A stretch of DNA of 64,000 bases. Origin: Benincasa hispida (lineage: Eukaryota; Streptophyta; Magnoliopsida; Cucurbitales; Cucurbitaceae). Below the pieces are notes generated by a model. That model was not told where the DNA came from. It searched no databases and saw only the letters and a list, made by a program, of their open reading frames with translations. Position 1 is the stretch's first letter, and every line of letters begins with the position of its first letter. The stretch lies in contig NC_052359.1 in assembly GCF_009727055.1 (NCBI RefSeq), forward strand, positions 25,848,365 through 25,912,364. The letters run 5' to 3'. A program made the translations under genes and the position numbers. This document shows positions 34,690 to 46,739 of this stretch, one piece after another.

Positions 34690-36049
34690 CCTACAAACCT
34701 CCAACAATCAAATAAAATTTATAAATATCGAACTAAACACTACCATTACGATGACATATCGATAGCGGCAAGTTTGGGTCAATCTGTAGGGAAGTGTGAA
34801 TGAAGTTTCAAGCTAATTAAATTCTCTAGCTAAAGCAATAACGCAGGGGGGTGTGGGGGGCGTTTGGAGGTGTATAGAATTTAAAGTGAGGAAAATAAAA
34901 TGTGGGAATGTAAATTGTGGAATTTAAATTGCAAAAAACTAATAATAATAAAAGTATAGGAAAAGTGAAAAAAAAATGCCTAGTTAGGACTTAGGACACG
35001 CCTAATATTTGATTGATCATAAGATTTTTAAGAATTATTTCTCATGAATTAGTATGCTTAGCCAACTTATCCAGATAGCCGAGGCAAGTGCCCAAATACT
35101 AATTAATTATTTAATTAACATAGATGCTTGATTAATTGGGTTCGATAGTGTCCATAGAAATCTTACATCTATCTTAACTACTTCTCAATTAGTCTAATAG
35201 AAATTTAGTGGGATCTCACTAGAACGATTAAGAACATGGATAGCCAAGGTTACTAATCGATTTCATTCTTGGATTATTAATTATTTAATGCCACAAAAAA
35301 TGATTGCTCAAGTCAATTTAGAAATTATACGCAAACATGCTTTAGAATTGCTACCTTTCAATTGATACATTTGCACTACACATATTACATTAATCCTCAG
35401 TTAAAGAGGTTAAAATACACCCAATGCTATGATTTACTGCTATTTGCCAATTAACACACTCATATGAAGCACATAATGAACCAATCTCAGGCTTGACAAA
35501 GAATAAAAATTGGGATTTCACTTAACTCTAAACTAACAACTCACCTTAGACACGAACTCAGTCCAAGATGAGATTTACAATCATAAAATACTCCTAAAAA
35601 GTAATAATTATAGAGGAAAGGAGAAGAGAAGAAGAGAAAATGGGATTAGAGGCTGAAAGCCCCAAAGAGAATGACCTAAAAATTGAAAAAATGTGATACA
35701 TAACAGTAATCGGCGCCGCAACACTAATGAGCAGCGTCGTGGCACTCTCGTGCGTGCAACAGAGGTTGTTCGAAGCAGTGGAACACTACAGTGTTTGGGC
35801 ACCTACTGCCTTGCAGCATAGTGCCATAGTGCATGTCAAGTAATGCGACATTGTTCTTAGCAGTAATTTCGTAATTTCGTGCTCTTTCTCTTCCATTTGA
35901 CTTGATTTTCGTTTTAGCTTTGACTTGATTCGTTTTAGTTTCATTACATTCCTAATGATCGATACCTATAAAATAATATTTTTAGCACATTAAAAAACGA
36001 AACGATCTCAAGTTAAGCTAAGAGAAATAACGCTTTTTGAGTGTTATCA
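34690..36049 (-). mobile_element. Athila-type LTR, first of a head-to-tail pair
   Basis: On the minus strand it begins TGATAACACTC at 36049. It contains the GC-richer block typical of Athila LTRs (about 35710-35840), and its end region near 34700 resembles the end of its neighbour (TTATTTGATTGTTGGAGG here, TTATTTGATTGGTGGAGAG there). The lower end is approximate. No internal region separates it from the LTR at 36050-37472. Confidence 0.6.
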
Positions 36050-37472
36050 TAAACCTCTCTCCACCAATCAAATAATTTTTATATTTCAACGAACTAACTT
36101 CTTATACTACTAAGTAGCAGATTGGCAAGTTTGGGGTCAAACCACAGTGAGCCTATGATAGAATCTCTCTAAGCTGAGTTAGTCTATGAAATATAGTAAA
36201 AACAGAGGATTTTGGGGTTGTTTCGTTTGACATGAAAATTAAATGCATGAATTTAAAGTGCGGAAAGTAGAATAGATTGGAAAAAAAAAAGAGCAAACAA
36301 GAGATTACCTTCACTGATTAAGAGATTTCCGGGTTATCTATAGACCGATTCATCGATTAATCATGCAATTGTTCATGGGTTATCCACTTCTCAAGCCTAC
36401 TCGAATGCACGAAAATCTGGATAAACTCCCTAGAAAAAAACAAATGCAATGTTGATTTCTAAATTAACTAAGTAGTGCCACGCAAGCCTTTTTACTTAAC
36501 TAATTGCATTAAGCAAATAGATTGATTATGACATTAAGTTAAATTGGCCAAATGTAACCTAACATATTTTCATTCCTTAGGTTTCCTTATCTTTTGCTAT
36601 TGGGTGATCCTATAATCCTAGCAATCTAACCATTATTATAATGAAAACCAATTCCTACTCGAATTAGCATGTTTTAGATGCAATTACGGACACCAACAAA
36701 ATACATAGCATGGACGAACAAACATAAGAGTAATAACGATCAAGTTGTGAATTCAATCTACCAATATATTAATTCTAGACAATCAAGCAAGGAATACAAA
36801 TCGATAATAAAGAGAGAATCCCAACAACATACATTAAAATCTTATAAAATCCATAGAAAATGCCAAAAAATCTCAAAATCAATGTTTGGACCTTCAAACA
36901 TTTATCGAATTCGACTCCCGATGCCAAAACGTATAAACAAATCTCAAAATACAAAGAAATATCATGGGTTTTTGCCAATAATGGCCAAAACCGAGCTTAG
37001 AGCTCTCAAAATCAGACTAACTCTCCTCTTCCTTTACTTTAAAAATGAAAGAGAATATATATAGAAGACTATGCAACGCCACAACACTAAGGGACAACAT
37101 TACGGCACTATAGATTCTTGCTGATACACAAAGGGAGAGGGGTTGGCTTATGAGCATGCGATGACCCTTCCTTCATTGCATGCTCATGTAGCATTGCGAC
37201 GCTACACCAAATATGATCCTACTGCCTTTGGGTGTCAGTGTCGGTGTCACTATACCACTGTGCCTCCAGGGGCATTTTTTTTTATATTTTCTCCTTTGAA
37301 GTCCGGTGCTCTTTTTAGTTCCTAATTACTCCAAATTAATCCTGAATGACTCGTAATGGTCGATTTTTACCTCATTGGTGTCTGATTCCTATAAAAATAC
37401 TATATAAACACATTAAAGATAGTAACAATCTTGAATTAAGCGGAGCGAGATAGGACATATTCAATGCTATCA
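36050..37472 (-). mobile_element. Athila-type LTR, second of a head-to-tail pair
   Basis: On the minus strand it begins TGATAGCATTG at 37472 and runs to 36050, where the first LTR starts at once. It has the same plan as its neighbour but is clearly diverged from it. Open frames inside it, such as 36678-37064, carry no recognisable domain. Confidence 0.6.
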
Positions 37473-37479
37473 ATATTAG

Positions 37480-38200
37480 AAGTATATTTAATATTCTTTA
37501 TATATGGTATATCTATCATTTCATATACTTTATATTTGATATATCAATTAACTAATATACCTAACATAAAGTATATACGTTATAAAATCAATATGTCAAA
37601 ATTACCATTCACATATTGTATTTATTAGTGAAAAGTGCTTCAATATGTGCTATTATCTGTGGATTTTTATTAATGTAAAAAATATAAAGTAGAAGAGTTA
37701 TATAATGGATGTACCAAATTTATCATTCATAAACCATATTTATCATGGAAAAAGTGTTTGTTCATTTACTATTACTTGTGGGCTTTATTTTAATCACTCT
37801 TCATCTATTATTGAATATTATTTGTCTAGTACATTATAAACAACTTATAATGGTTCAATATGTTATTTTGAATGAATGTTGATAAACTATTGACACACCA
37901 ATATTGCACTCGAAATTGAATTTTGAACTTGTGTTGATATATTATTGATATACTTGCACAAATGTACTTTTCAAAAATACTAATATACAAATGATACACC
38001 AGTGTTTTACACTTGAATTTGATTTTTGGGTTAATATTAATATAATACTAATACATCAATGTTATACTTCAAATTTTATGTAGAAAAAATCTTGATATAC
38101 TACTAATACACTAATGATATTCTTTGAAATTGGTTTTCTTTTATGAGCATTAATACACTATCGAAAAACTAATTTATGCTTTAGATGAATTTTGAATATG
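37480..38200. repeat. Dispersed AT-rich repeat, copy 1
   Basis: It shares order and wording with 45890-46570 on the same strand: a TATACTTTATAT block, then TGTGGATTTT or TGTGGACTTT, then GTTGATAAACTATTGA or GTTAATAAACTATTGA, then AATTGAATTTTGAA or TATTGAATTTTGAA. It has no coding capacity and no LTR or TIR that I can define. The class is unknown. Confidence 0.6.
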
Positions 38201-39070
38201 TGTCTTACTATAACTACTAATGTTTTTATTATGAAATTTAAAGACAACCATAAGTAAAATTTCTCTTTTACTTTTATATTTGTTTTTAGTCGTTCGCCAT
38301 TGTATATTCACCAGTCACCACCACTCGCCGGATTTTTATTTGATGTGTATTAAGACCATGAAACTTTTTGGGTTAGTTATAAATGTTTGGATTTGGACTT
38401 TAAATTCTAAATTATGGTTTATGTGTAGATTTGTCTTTGAGTGAAGTTTGAAATAAAGTTTGAGCAAACAAAGTGTTTGAAACGTTAATTCAAGTTTTTA
38501 TTGGAAATTGATTTCTTGGATTAATTTCGGAATTTCAATCCAAGGTAAATGTCTCTCTACTGGTTTCCCTTCGAAATCAGTCGTCCCTACCATATGATAA
38601 TGATTTGATTGTTATTTTAGACTGATTGGACGGTTTGTTTTAGACTGATTGGACTGGTTATTATAGATTGATTAGGCTGTTTATTATAGACAGACCGGAC
38701 TATTTGATTTAATGCTATTTACTAAATGGATTTTTTTTACCATGGTGATATGTAAAGTTGACTGAGGATATGCTGGTAATTTTATCCTAAGATGTTAACA
38801 ACTGCACATGTAACAAAGGAGTTATATGTAAACTGATGGATGTTAAGTTATAGGGTTCTTGTTAACTTTTCTTATTTGGTCAGATGTACACATTTGACTC
38901 TATATGTGCACATTTGGCTGATCTGCGGACCTTCTGACTATACATTATGACTGATGCATTTACTTTCGGGTTCATGTTTACGACTAATTTGTGAACCTTC
39001 GGGTTACACGCTATGGTTGATGCATGTTCCTTAGGATTCATGTTTATAACATTATGTTTGCTTACCTCTT
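38201..39070. other. Unresolved repeat-like DNA, possibly a Gypsy LTR remnant
   Basis: 38610-38710 holds about four degenerate units of roughly 25 bp containing AGACTGATTGGAC. 38880-39020 has TTCGGGTTCATG-type phrases of the sort seen in plant Gypsy LTRs. Ends cannot be set and no gene is seen. Confidence 0.35.
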
Positions 39071-39071
39071 T

Positions 39072-40563
39072 TGTCTAGAAAGCTACCGTATTTTGATTGT
39101 CTGCCTTTTTTGAAGAGAGCTACTACTCGGGTGAGGAGTTTTTCTACTAAAGCTCTCTATCTTATGCTGGCCGGTTATAGGTTTATTTGGTCTGCTTTTC
39201 AAAGTTTTCAAGTATATCAGGCTAGTGTGTTGGTGTTGCCTTCAAAAGTTATTCAGGAATTTGATCCATTGCTTCACTTCTTTTTTTTTGGATAAAGACA
39301 GTCGATAGTGTTGGGGGTACAAAGGTTGCTTGGGCAAATGTTAATTTGCATTCCGTATTGTGACGGTAGTTTGGATATTCACCACATTCATTCTTGGAAT
39401 GTTGTTGCTATCATGAAGTTGTTGTGGCTTACTCTAATTTGATATGGATCCTTGTGGGTTGCCTAGATGGGAGTGTATAGTTTGTAGGGTAGGTGTATTT
39501 GGTCCGTTAAGACTTTTACGTCTTTGTATTAGTGTTGAAGGGCTATTCTTTGTGTTCGGGATAGTTTGATGTCCTTGGGTTCAATTTCTTTTGGTAATGA
39601 ACATCATTGTTCGATTTGGTATGTCATGTGGTTAAAAGAGGGCCATATACTTCAATAGCTTAATATTGTGGTTATCTAGGATGCAAATAGTTCCCTTCAT
39701 GCTAAGGAAGGGGATTTCATGTGTCTTAATAGGAATTGGAACTGGCCTTTTACTTTTAGGGATCTATCACGTTTTCGTGCATGTACATTTGATTATTGTT
39801 GAGGTTAGCCAGGAAGATAGTGCAACCTGGCTCCCTTGTCATTCTGGTGTGGTTTTGGTTGTTAGTGCTCGAGATTCTTTACATGCTAGGCATCATGTAG
39901 TATCTTCGGCTAGCCACCTTTTGTTTTGCAGAAATATACCCAAACATGCTTTCATTTGTTGGCTTGCTATTCGGAGTTGGTTGCAAACACGTGATCGTGT
40001 TAGATGATGGTGTTTTGATATCCCTAGTGATTGTGTTATTTTTACTTGTTGAGTGAAGTCTAGGGAAAATTTATTCTTCGAGTGTCTTTTTTAGTAAGGC
40101 TATCTTCGAGGACATACTTTTGTGAGGTCGGTGTTTACGTAGGATATCGTATTGGGATACGAAGCTCACTTGGATCTGTCATTTTATCAAAGGGAATTGG
40201 TTGAGGCATAAGTTTTTGGAGAGTTAATTTGTGTGCTAGTATCTACCATGTATGGCGTGAGCATAATAGGTATGTCCTTGGTGCCTCTTTGCATCTTCCA
40301 CATGTGATTAGCTTGGATATTCTGTTCAAGATGTTTATATGTTGTTCTAAGTGGTTGGGAGCTTTTCCTCTTGGTAACTAAGGAGACATTTCTCCTTGGG
40401 ATCTTTTTCCTTGAGTTGTATGTTGATAAATTATATCTATGGATTTGGTTGTTTGGTAGTTTCATTGTCTTGTTTTGTTATATTTTTTTGTTCCTTGATC
40501 TTAGTCCGTGAGGTTCCATCTCTCTTTTTAAGAGTACATTACTTTTCAAATAAACAAAAAGAA
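39072..40563 (+). pseudogene. LINE (non-LTR retrotransposon) 3' end with zf-RVT region
   Basis: Broken plus-strand frames give the C-terminal part of plant LINE reverse transcriptase: LPYFDCLPFLKRATTRVRSF, then VLPSKVIQEFDPLLHF, HIHSWNVVAIMKLLWL, and later RNIPKHAFICWLAIRSWLQT, which is the zf-RVT domain, and YHVWREHNR near 40245. Many stops are present. The sequence closes with AATAAACAAAAAGAAAA near 40547-40565, an A-rich tail fitting a LINE 3' end. The 5' end is truncated, as is usual for LINEs. No target duplication was identified. Confidence 0.8.
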
Positions 40564-41414
40564 AAGGAGTAACTAGAGAAGATATTCCATCAATGGCAAC
40601 TCGTTATCTTCTTCGCCAGATGGAATCCTTTTGGAGGAGCTAATGGAATGGATAATTAGAATCCATATAAAAAGTTTTTTATATTATTCCAAGATCTTCG
40701 ATTTCAAACAAATTGGACGGCGAGAGGGTTTCAAATTCCCCTTCTTGGTTACTTCCCTTCCTCAGGTCTGATTTCAATAATAGTAACCTAACGAGTAATT
40801 GCTCTTCTTGATTTAATGTATTCTATTTTATCAAAAGAAATAAAGAAATAACAAAGGATATTCTTTGGAAAATAAAATAAAATAAATAACTAAAGAAGAT
40901 ATAATCAATAGTTTTGTAAAGACATAAGAACAAAAAGTAAAGAAAAAAGTTAATTATTAATATTAGGGGTTGGATCTTTAATAAGTTTTGCAATCTGATT
41001 TCATTTCATATTTGTGTTTGTTTTACAAGATTTCACAAGATTTCACTTTTTAAAATCTAGATGTTATTATTTAAGTACTTTAAAATCCAATTGACATGTG
41101 AGAATTTTATGTCTAGGAAATAAAAAGTAAAAATATGGATTCATTATTTAATAAATCAATATCAATTAATCATTACTATTAATTTTAATTAATTACGAAA
41201 TATAAATATATTTTTTAGACTTTATAAATTACAACTCATACGATTACCATTAATATATGGTCCATTAATATTTTATATTATTTTAATTATTTATTACAAA
41301 ATTTTATTATTGATTAGTAGTAATCTAACTAATTTAATTATTTTTAGTAATTAAATAAAATAATTTACTGTATGTTAATTAATATATAATTCTAAAACAA
41401 TAATTTTATTGATA
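40564..41414. other. AT-rich intergenic DNA
   Basis: No gene is recognised. The region becomes very AT-rich after 40860 and leads into the hairpin element at 41415. Confidence 0.5.
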
Positions 41415-41620
41415 AAAAATTTAAAAATATTTACAAATAATAGCAAAATATCATAATCTATTTGCGATAGACTACTATTTGTGTCTATCATGACACGAAT
41501 AGACACATATAGTAGTCTATTGCAGTCTATCGCAAATAATATCAAAGATAAACAGTGAAATTTGACTATATTTGTATATATTTTAGTTCATTTTTCTATA
41601 TTTAAAAACAACCCTCATTT
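41415..41620. mobile_element. MITE-like inverted-repeat element
   Basis: The two halves are inverted copies: TATTTGCGATAGACTAC on the left against the reverse of GTAGTCTATTGCAGTCTATCGCAAATA on the right. Further outside, ATATTTACAAATAATAGCAA matches the reverse of the right flank loosely. The centre is near 41505 (TGTCTATCATGACACGAATAGACA). There is no coding capacity. The structure fits a MITE or foldback element, but the terminal duplication is not clear. Confidence 0.55.
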
Positions 41621-41974
41621 ATTTTTGTTTATGTGATTAAATAATTAATTAAATATATATTTAAAAAAAATACTCAATTTAATTTATGACTACGTGAATT
41701 GTTATCTTACATTTAGTTAAGTAATTATTTAATTTTTGTTTCTATATACAAAATTTATAAATCATATACATATATTTAATTTTCAAATATTAATTATCCA
41801 ACATATTCAAACACAAACATTGATTATCAATAATTAATTCTAAACGAATTGTCAAAAAAAAAAAAAATTATTGGTCTTAGAAAATTGGTAATCAAACAAA
41901 GAAACTTATAGATAGAATCAGTTATTTATAAGTTTAAAATTTTAAAATAAAAAGGGGCCTTTTTAAATATAAAA

Positions 41975-42085
41975 AAAAATATTTAAAAATATTTACATTT
42001 GATAGCAAAAAGTTCAAAAAATACAAACACTTTTGGAACTTTTTACTATAAAATGTAAATATTTTTGAAATATTTCTATTTATAA
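41975..42085. repeat. Hairpin-forming inverted repeat
   Basis: The left arm is AAAAATATTTACATTTGATAG then CAAAAAGTTC. The right arm is GAACTTTTTACTATAAAATG then TAAATATTTTTG, roughly its reverse complement. Arms are about 40 bases around an AT-rich loop. It could be a second small foldback element related to 41415-41620. Confidence 0.5.
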
Positions 42086-43719
42086 GAATTTCTCAAATAA
42101 AAATCTAATTGGTTATCAAATGATGCTAAATAAAATGAGAAATAATTTAGAGGAAAGTACAAAGAACACCAAAAAGGTGAAGAATGGAAATTAGAAAGAA
42201 AAAAAAAAAAGAAATGAAATATAGATGAATTCGGTAGACAAATGCTGATGCCTAAACAACCGAATTAAATGGAAGGTATAAATATGGCAAATAGGGACAA
42301 GAAAAGGAACATTGAAATGGACCAATGTGTACTTGTCTTTCACAAATAGCATGGTCGATGAGCTTTATTTTCCATGCATTGATAACAAAAGCAAATAATT
42401 TAGATTGATTAAGCCATAGTCCTACATATCATATTCCTTTAATTTCACATCCATAAACAATCCCACGTGGATTGGCCACCCCCTTATAACTCTCCTCATT
42501 AAGACCAAAACAACGACGTTTCAAATCCTACTTTTACAAGAAGTATTGTGTGAAAATTTAGATGGAGAAACACATTTGACCTTTATGTTATAATAATGAT
42601 AAATTTATTTCATGAGAAAGAATAAATTGACCTATAAAAGGATATAATTTGCACACCGATGTGGTTCATACTACACACATGTTCGAGTTTAAGTTAAAGA
42701 GCGAGGAAGTACAATAAAGTCGAAAGTTTGATAGTGGATGATGGATCACTTACTTTCCATATAAGGATAAATGATCTAAATTGTCCAAAACAAAATTTGA
42801 GGTCGAATCAGATTAGCCCATGTTAGAGTTCGCAAAAAATAGAGATAAGACCCACCAATACAATCCATATATACTAAAGTAAGCAAATGTTTAGTCTATA
42901 CTTTGGTTTTCAATTTTAATAAATATCAAAGAGATCCAATGTTTTGGCTAGGAATGAATTGTGGATTTCTTACCATTGAGTGGACTATAATAGACCACGT
43001 AGTATTGGGACGCGTGATAAGAAAAATGAAGTTAATGTTATGAATTTATTATTAACAAAGATCTGAGTTACATTTCCAAGAGAAAAGAAAGGTTTTATTC
43101 TAACCTATGAATTCAAAAATTTTCAATCTCAGGATAATGGCTTTATCTTCGCTTTATCCTAATGTTGCAGCAGAAGATTTCTACGATCAAATCCTTTAAT
43201 TGGAATGTACAGATTTCTGTAATTTTTAAACGGATATAGTTTAACAATATGAATTGTTGTAACTTGATTTATAGTTGATGGATAATTTTAATTTGATTTT
43301 ATTTGAAATGTGTAGTTTTATTCATTATGGTTGAACTTAGTTTCCTTTTCTTAATCTAGTGGAGGTGTAAGAATAGTAAAAAAAACATGGACTGACAAGA
43401 GAAACAACAAATTTTAAAGTTTCATTTAGAAAAATGACAAAAAAGTTTCAAAATTATAAAAATAGCAAAACAAATTTATATAATAAAAAATACTAATTAG
43501 TAAATGATAAAACTATCTTAAAACAAAAAAATTAAGTACAAAAGAAAATGCGAGATACACTGCTTCAAAAACAACCTGAATACCATAAATACACTCTCCT
43601 TAGAAATTCTTGAACCACAAATACATAGTATCTAAACATTCACAAGAAAAAATAAAAATCACCCAATATGTTCCTTTATGCAAGGGAAGATGACGGGCAG
43701 TCGATGGGGTCATTGTCGT
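42086..43719. other. Intergenic DNA, no gene recognised
   Basis: This is AT-rich sequence with no supportable coding region, although it is less repetitive than its surroundings. Confidence 0.5.
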
Positions 43720-44101
43720 TTGAAACTTATATCTATACAACAATGGACTTCCTCCAACGTGAGAAAGGGCAAAATTGATTTTACCAGGAAATTGTTGTTG
43801 GCAAATGAATATGGCAAATTAATATTTGAAGGAATTACAACTTCATGACGATGTGACCATTGGAAGCATGATTGTGTTTGACACCAAACCAGTTGTAGGG
43901 AGTCTCATCATCTTCATTCCATGTGACCATTTTGCTCATTGGATCTTGAAAGCCAACTTTAAACACTATTAATCCCACAACTTCATTGTTGAAAATGATG
44001 TTCGAAATAGAAACAAAAGCAGAAAACATGTGTGCAAGCGAAAAAAAAAGTCGGCTAAAAGCTAGCCAAGATGATGGAATTAAGAAAGAGTTGTTGAACA
44101 A
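43720..44101 (-). pseudogene. LRR receptor-like kinase N-terminal fragment
   Basis: The minus strand gives a hydrophobic leader and then NEVVGLIVFKVGFQDPMSKM and TWNEDDETPYNWFGVKHN. This is the LRRNT_2 cap seen in plant LRR receptor kinases of the IRK/PXC2 kind (by family knowledge, DVLGLIVFK...WNEDDxTPCNWxGVxC). Both capping cysteines are replaced, by Tyr and His. After a stop at 43835 and a frame change, an ANNNF-like and then GKINFALS-like sequence suggests the first leucine-rich repeat, to about 43720. Nothing more of the receptor follows. It is a dead fragment, and the intact parent gene is not in the window. Confidence 0.75.
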
Positions 44102-45889
44102 ACGATCGAAGACATAAGATTGCAGAGGAGAAAATGAGATTTTTGGGTGGCTAAGTGAAGAAGATGAAGAAGATGAGATTTAGGGTTTTTTGTTATCTTC
44201 TTTTAATAAATAATAATGATGATGATGATGATAATAAAATAAGAATAAGAATACTACTACTAATAATATTATTAATATTAATAATAAACTGAAAAATATA
44301 TATATACACATCCACATGTTTCAAACATTTAAATTTTAATTCCCATTTATATGTTTCTTTTTAGGTTCAACAAACCATTTTTACAAAAATATGAAAAATT
44401 GAAAACATCGAAAATATAAAGAAAAAAATCAAATTAATTTGATAACAATATGTATAAAATAATAAAAAAATATTAAGATAAAATTGAATTTTTAACAAAC
44501 ATGTAAACCAATCAAAAGTTAGTTGGATAAAATCAAATTTGATAATAAAAAATAAATTCAAATATAAATTCGAGAGAAAAAAACAATAAGTTTTTTGTTT
44601 ATTCGGATTAAAAAAAAATCGATAACTAGTTAGATAAAATCTAATTTAATAATAAAATATAAATTCAAATATAATCAAAGAGAAAAATCAAGAGGGAGTT
44701 CGTTTATTTACAATTACACTATATTCATAATTTCATTTTCATAAGCTTCAACAATACAATGTATTTATAACTTCATCAACCACAAAAACCTATGAAAAAG
44801 TCTAACTCGTTGTAGAGGCATAGCAAAAGTAGTTGCAAAAGTGAATACGTATTTGTTGGTCAAAAAGATAAATTAATGATATAATAATATAATAAGATGA
44901 TAATAAATAAAAGATAATTAAAAGTACAAAAAAAAAAGATCAAATTTAAATGAAATATACAATTTATTAGATGATAATTTGTATAAAATATTCCAAAAAA
45001 TCATAATTAAAATTTAAAAATAATAATAATCTGAATTTAGAATAATAAAAAATGAATAAAATAATATAAAATCTAAAGATGTATTATAAATTAAAATACA
45101 AATGGTAATAAACAAATTAAATATTGATTAATTCTAAATATTTTCAAAAAGTAGTTAAATTAAATAAAAAAATTTGAATCAATTAGGGGAGAAAAATGGG
45201 GAAGAGATTGGTTTATTTTAAATCAATTCGTGGAGTAGTTATCAAAATCTAATTTTTATATTAAAAATAAATTTAAATTTCAAAAAAAGGAAAAAATAAG
45301 GAAGAGATCGATTTATTTTAAATTACATCCTAATTGTAAAGTTATAGCAGTAGCTTGTTAAAGAAACCACAAGAAAACATGAAACCTTTGTGTAAATAAC
45401 AAAAGTTATGGCAATGTATGGGGCAACAATACAACTGATTCTTGAATTTTTTTTAGAAAGTGATATTTCTTTTCCCAAAACGTTTAAAATAATATAAATA
45501 ATAGCATATACAACTAATTTATTAAAAATGTGAGAAATATACAGCTAATTCAAGAAATGTATGTATACAATTATGAAAAAATAATATAGAGATTTGAATA
45601 AAATATATGGATAAAAGAAGTTTTAATAATATATGGATATTTCAAATATAAATTTGGTAGAAAAATTTGTATATTTTATAAGGTGCATGTCATATGAGTT
45701 GTCATAATTCTTATTTCTGGGCGGTTTTGCTATTTTTTCGAATGAAACCTCAAAAACAGTCGTACACTCCAATTCCTCAAAAAGCGTTTTTAAATTTATA
45801 AATTTAGCTGTGGTTTTTTTAAAAATTGTAAATATAGCAAACAAAAATTAAAGTTAATTTCCTTTTTTTAATTCTAAATTTACCTTTAT
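44102..45889. other. Very AT-rich intergenic DNA with microsatellite
   Basis: 44212-44290 is a GAT/AAT/TAC-type microsatellite. The rest is AT-rich without a recognisable gene. Confidence 0.6.
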
Positions 45890-46570
45890 TGGTGTATTTG
45901 AATATATATCAGTAAGTTATCAGATATACTTTATATATGATATATCAGTCAACTGATATATATAGTATATGTTTGGTATTTTAGTTCACAAATATACCAA
46001 ACATAAATAAGTTATACAATTCATATACCAAAATTATTATTCATATACCATATTTATCCATCAACAAATGCTTGTGTATTTATTATCCTATGTGGACTTT
46101 GACTAATATATCAAATATAAAGTATATAAGTTATACAATTGATATACCAAATTTATCATTAATAAATCATATTTACCAGTCATGGAAGTATTTGTGCATT
46201 GACTATTATTTGTGGCCTTAATTTGAATCCTCATTCGTTTTTTTATAGAATATTATTTTTCTACTATATTATAATTGACTTATAATGGCTTAATTTGTCC
46301 TATTGAACAATTCTGAATGAATGTTAATAAACTATTGATACACCGATGTTACACTTGGTATTGAATTTTGAATACATGTTGATATACTATCGATATACTT
46401 AAACAAATGTAATTTTAAGAAATACTAATATATAAATGTTACACCAACGTCATACTAAAAATGAATTTTCAATCGATGTCGATGTATAATATTATTACAC
46501 CAATGTTATACTTGAAATTTTGCTTAGAATGAATCTTGATACAACAATGTTATTATCGATACACTAATGA
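45890..46570. repeat. Dispersed AT-rich repeat, copy 2
   Basis: This is the same-strand counterpart of 37480-38200. It keeps the same order of blocks, including GTTGATATACTATCGATATAC where the other copy has GTTGATATATTATTGATATAC. There is no coding content. Confidence 0.6.
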
Positions 46571-46739
46571 TCACTACGAGAAATCTGGACTTTGATATCG
46601 GTTGGAAAAATCTAAAAAAATGGATCTACCATGTTGGAGTTTGGAAGAAAAGAAATTAAATCTCTCACCCTCACCCGTACAATCCCCCACAACAAAATCT
46701 TTGATAGGTCTTTAAGAGAGATATATTTTCTAGGTTAAT

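Noticed and set aside
36678..37064. 128-residue open frame
   Set aside because: It lies inside an Athila-type LTR and its composition is that of AT-rich non-coding DNA.
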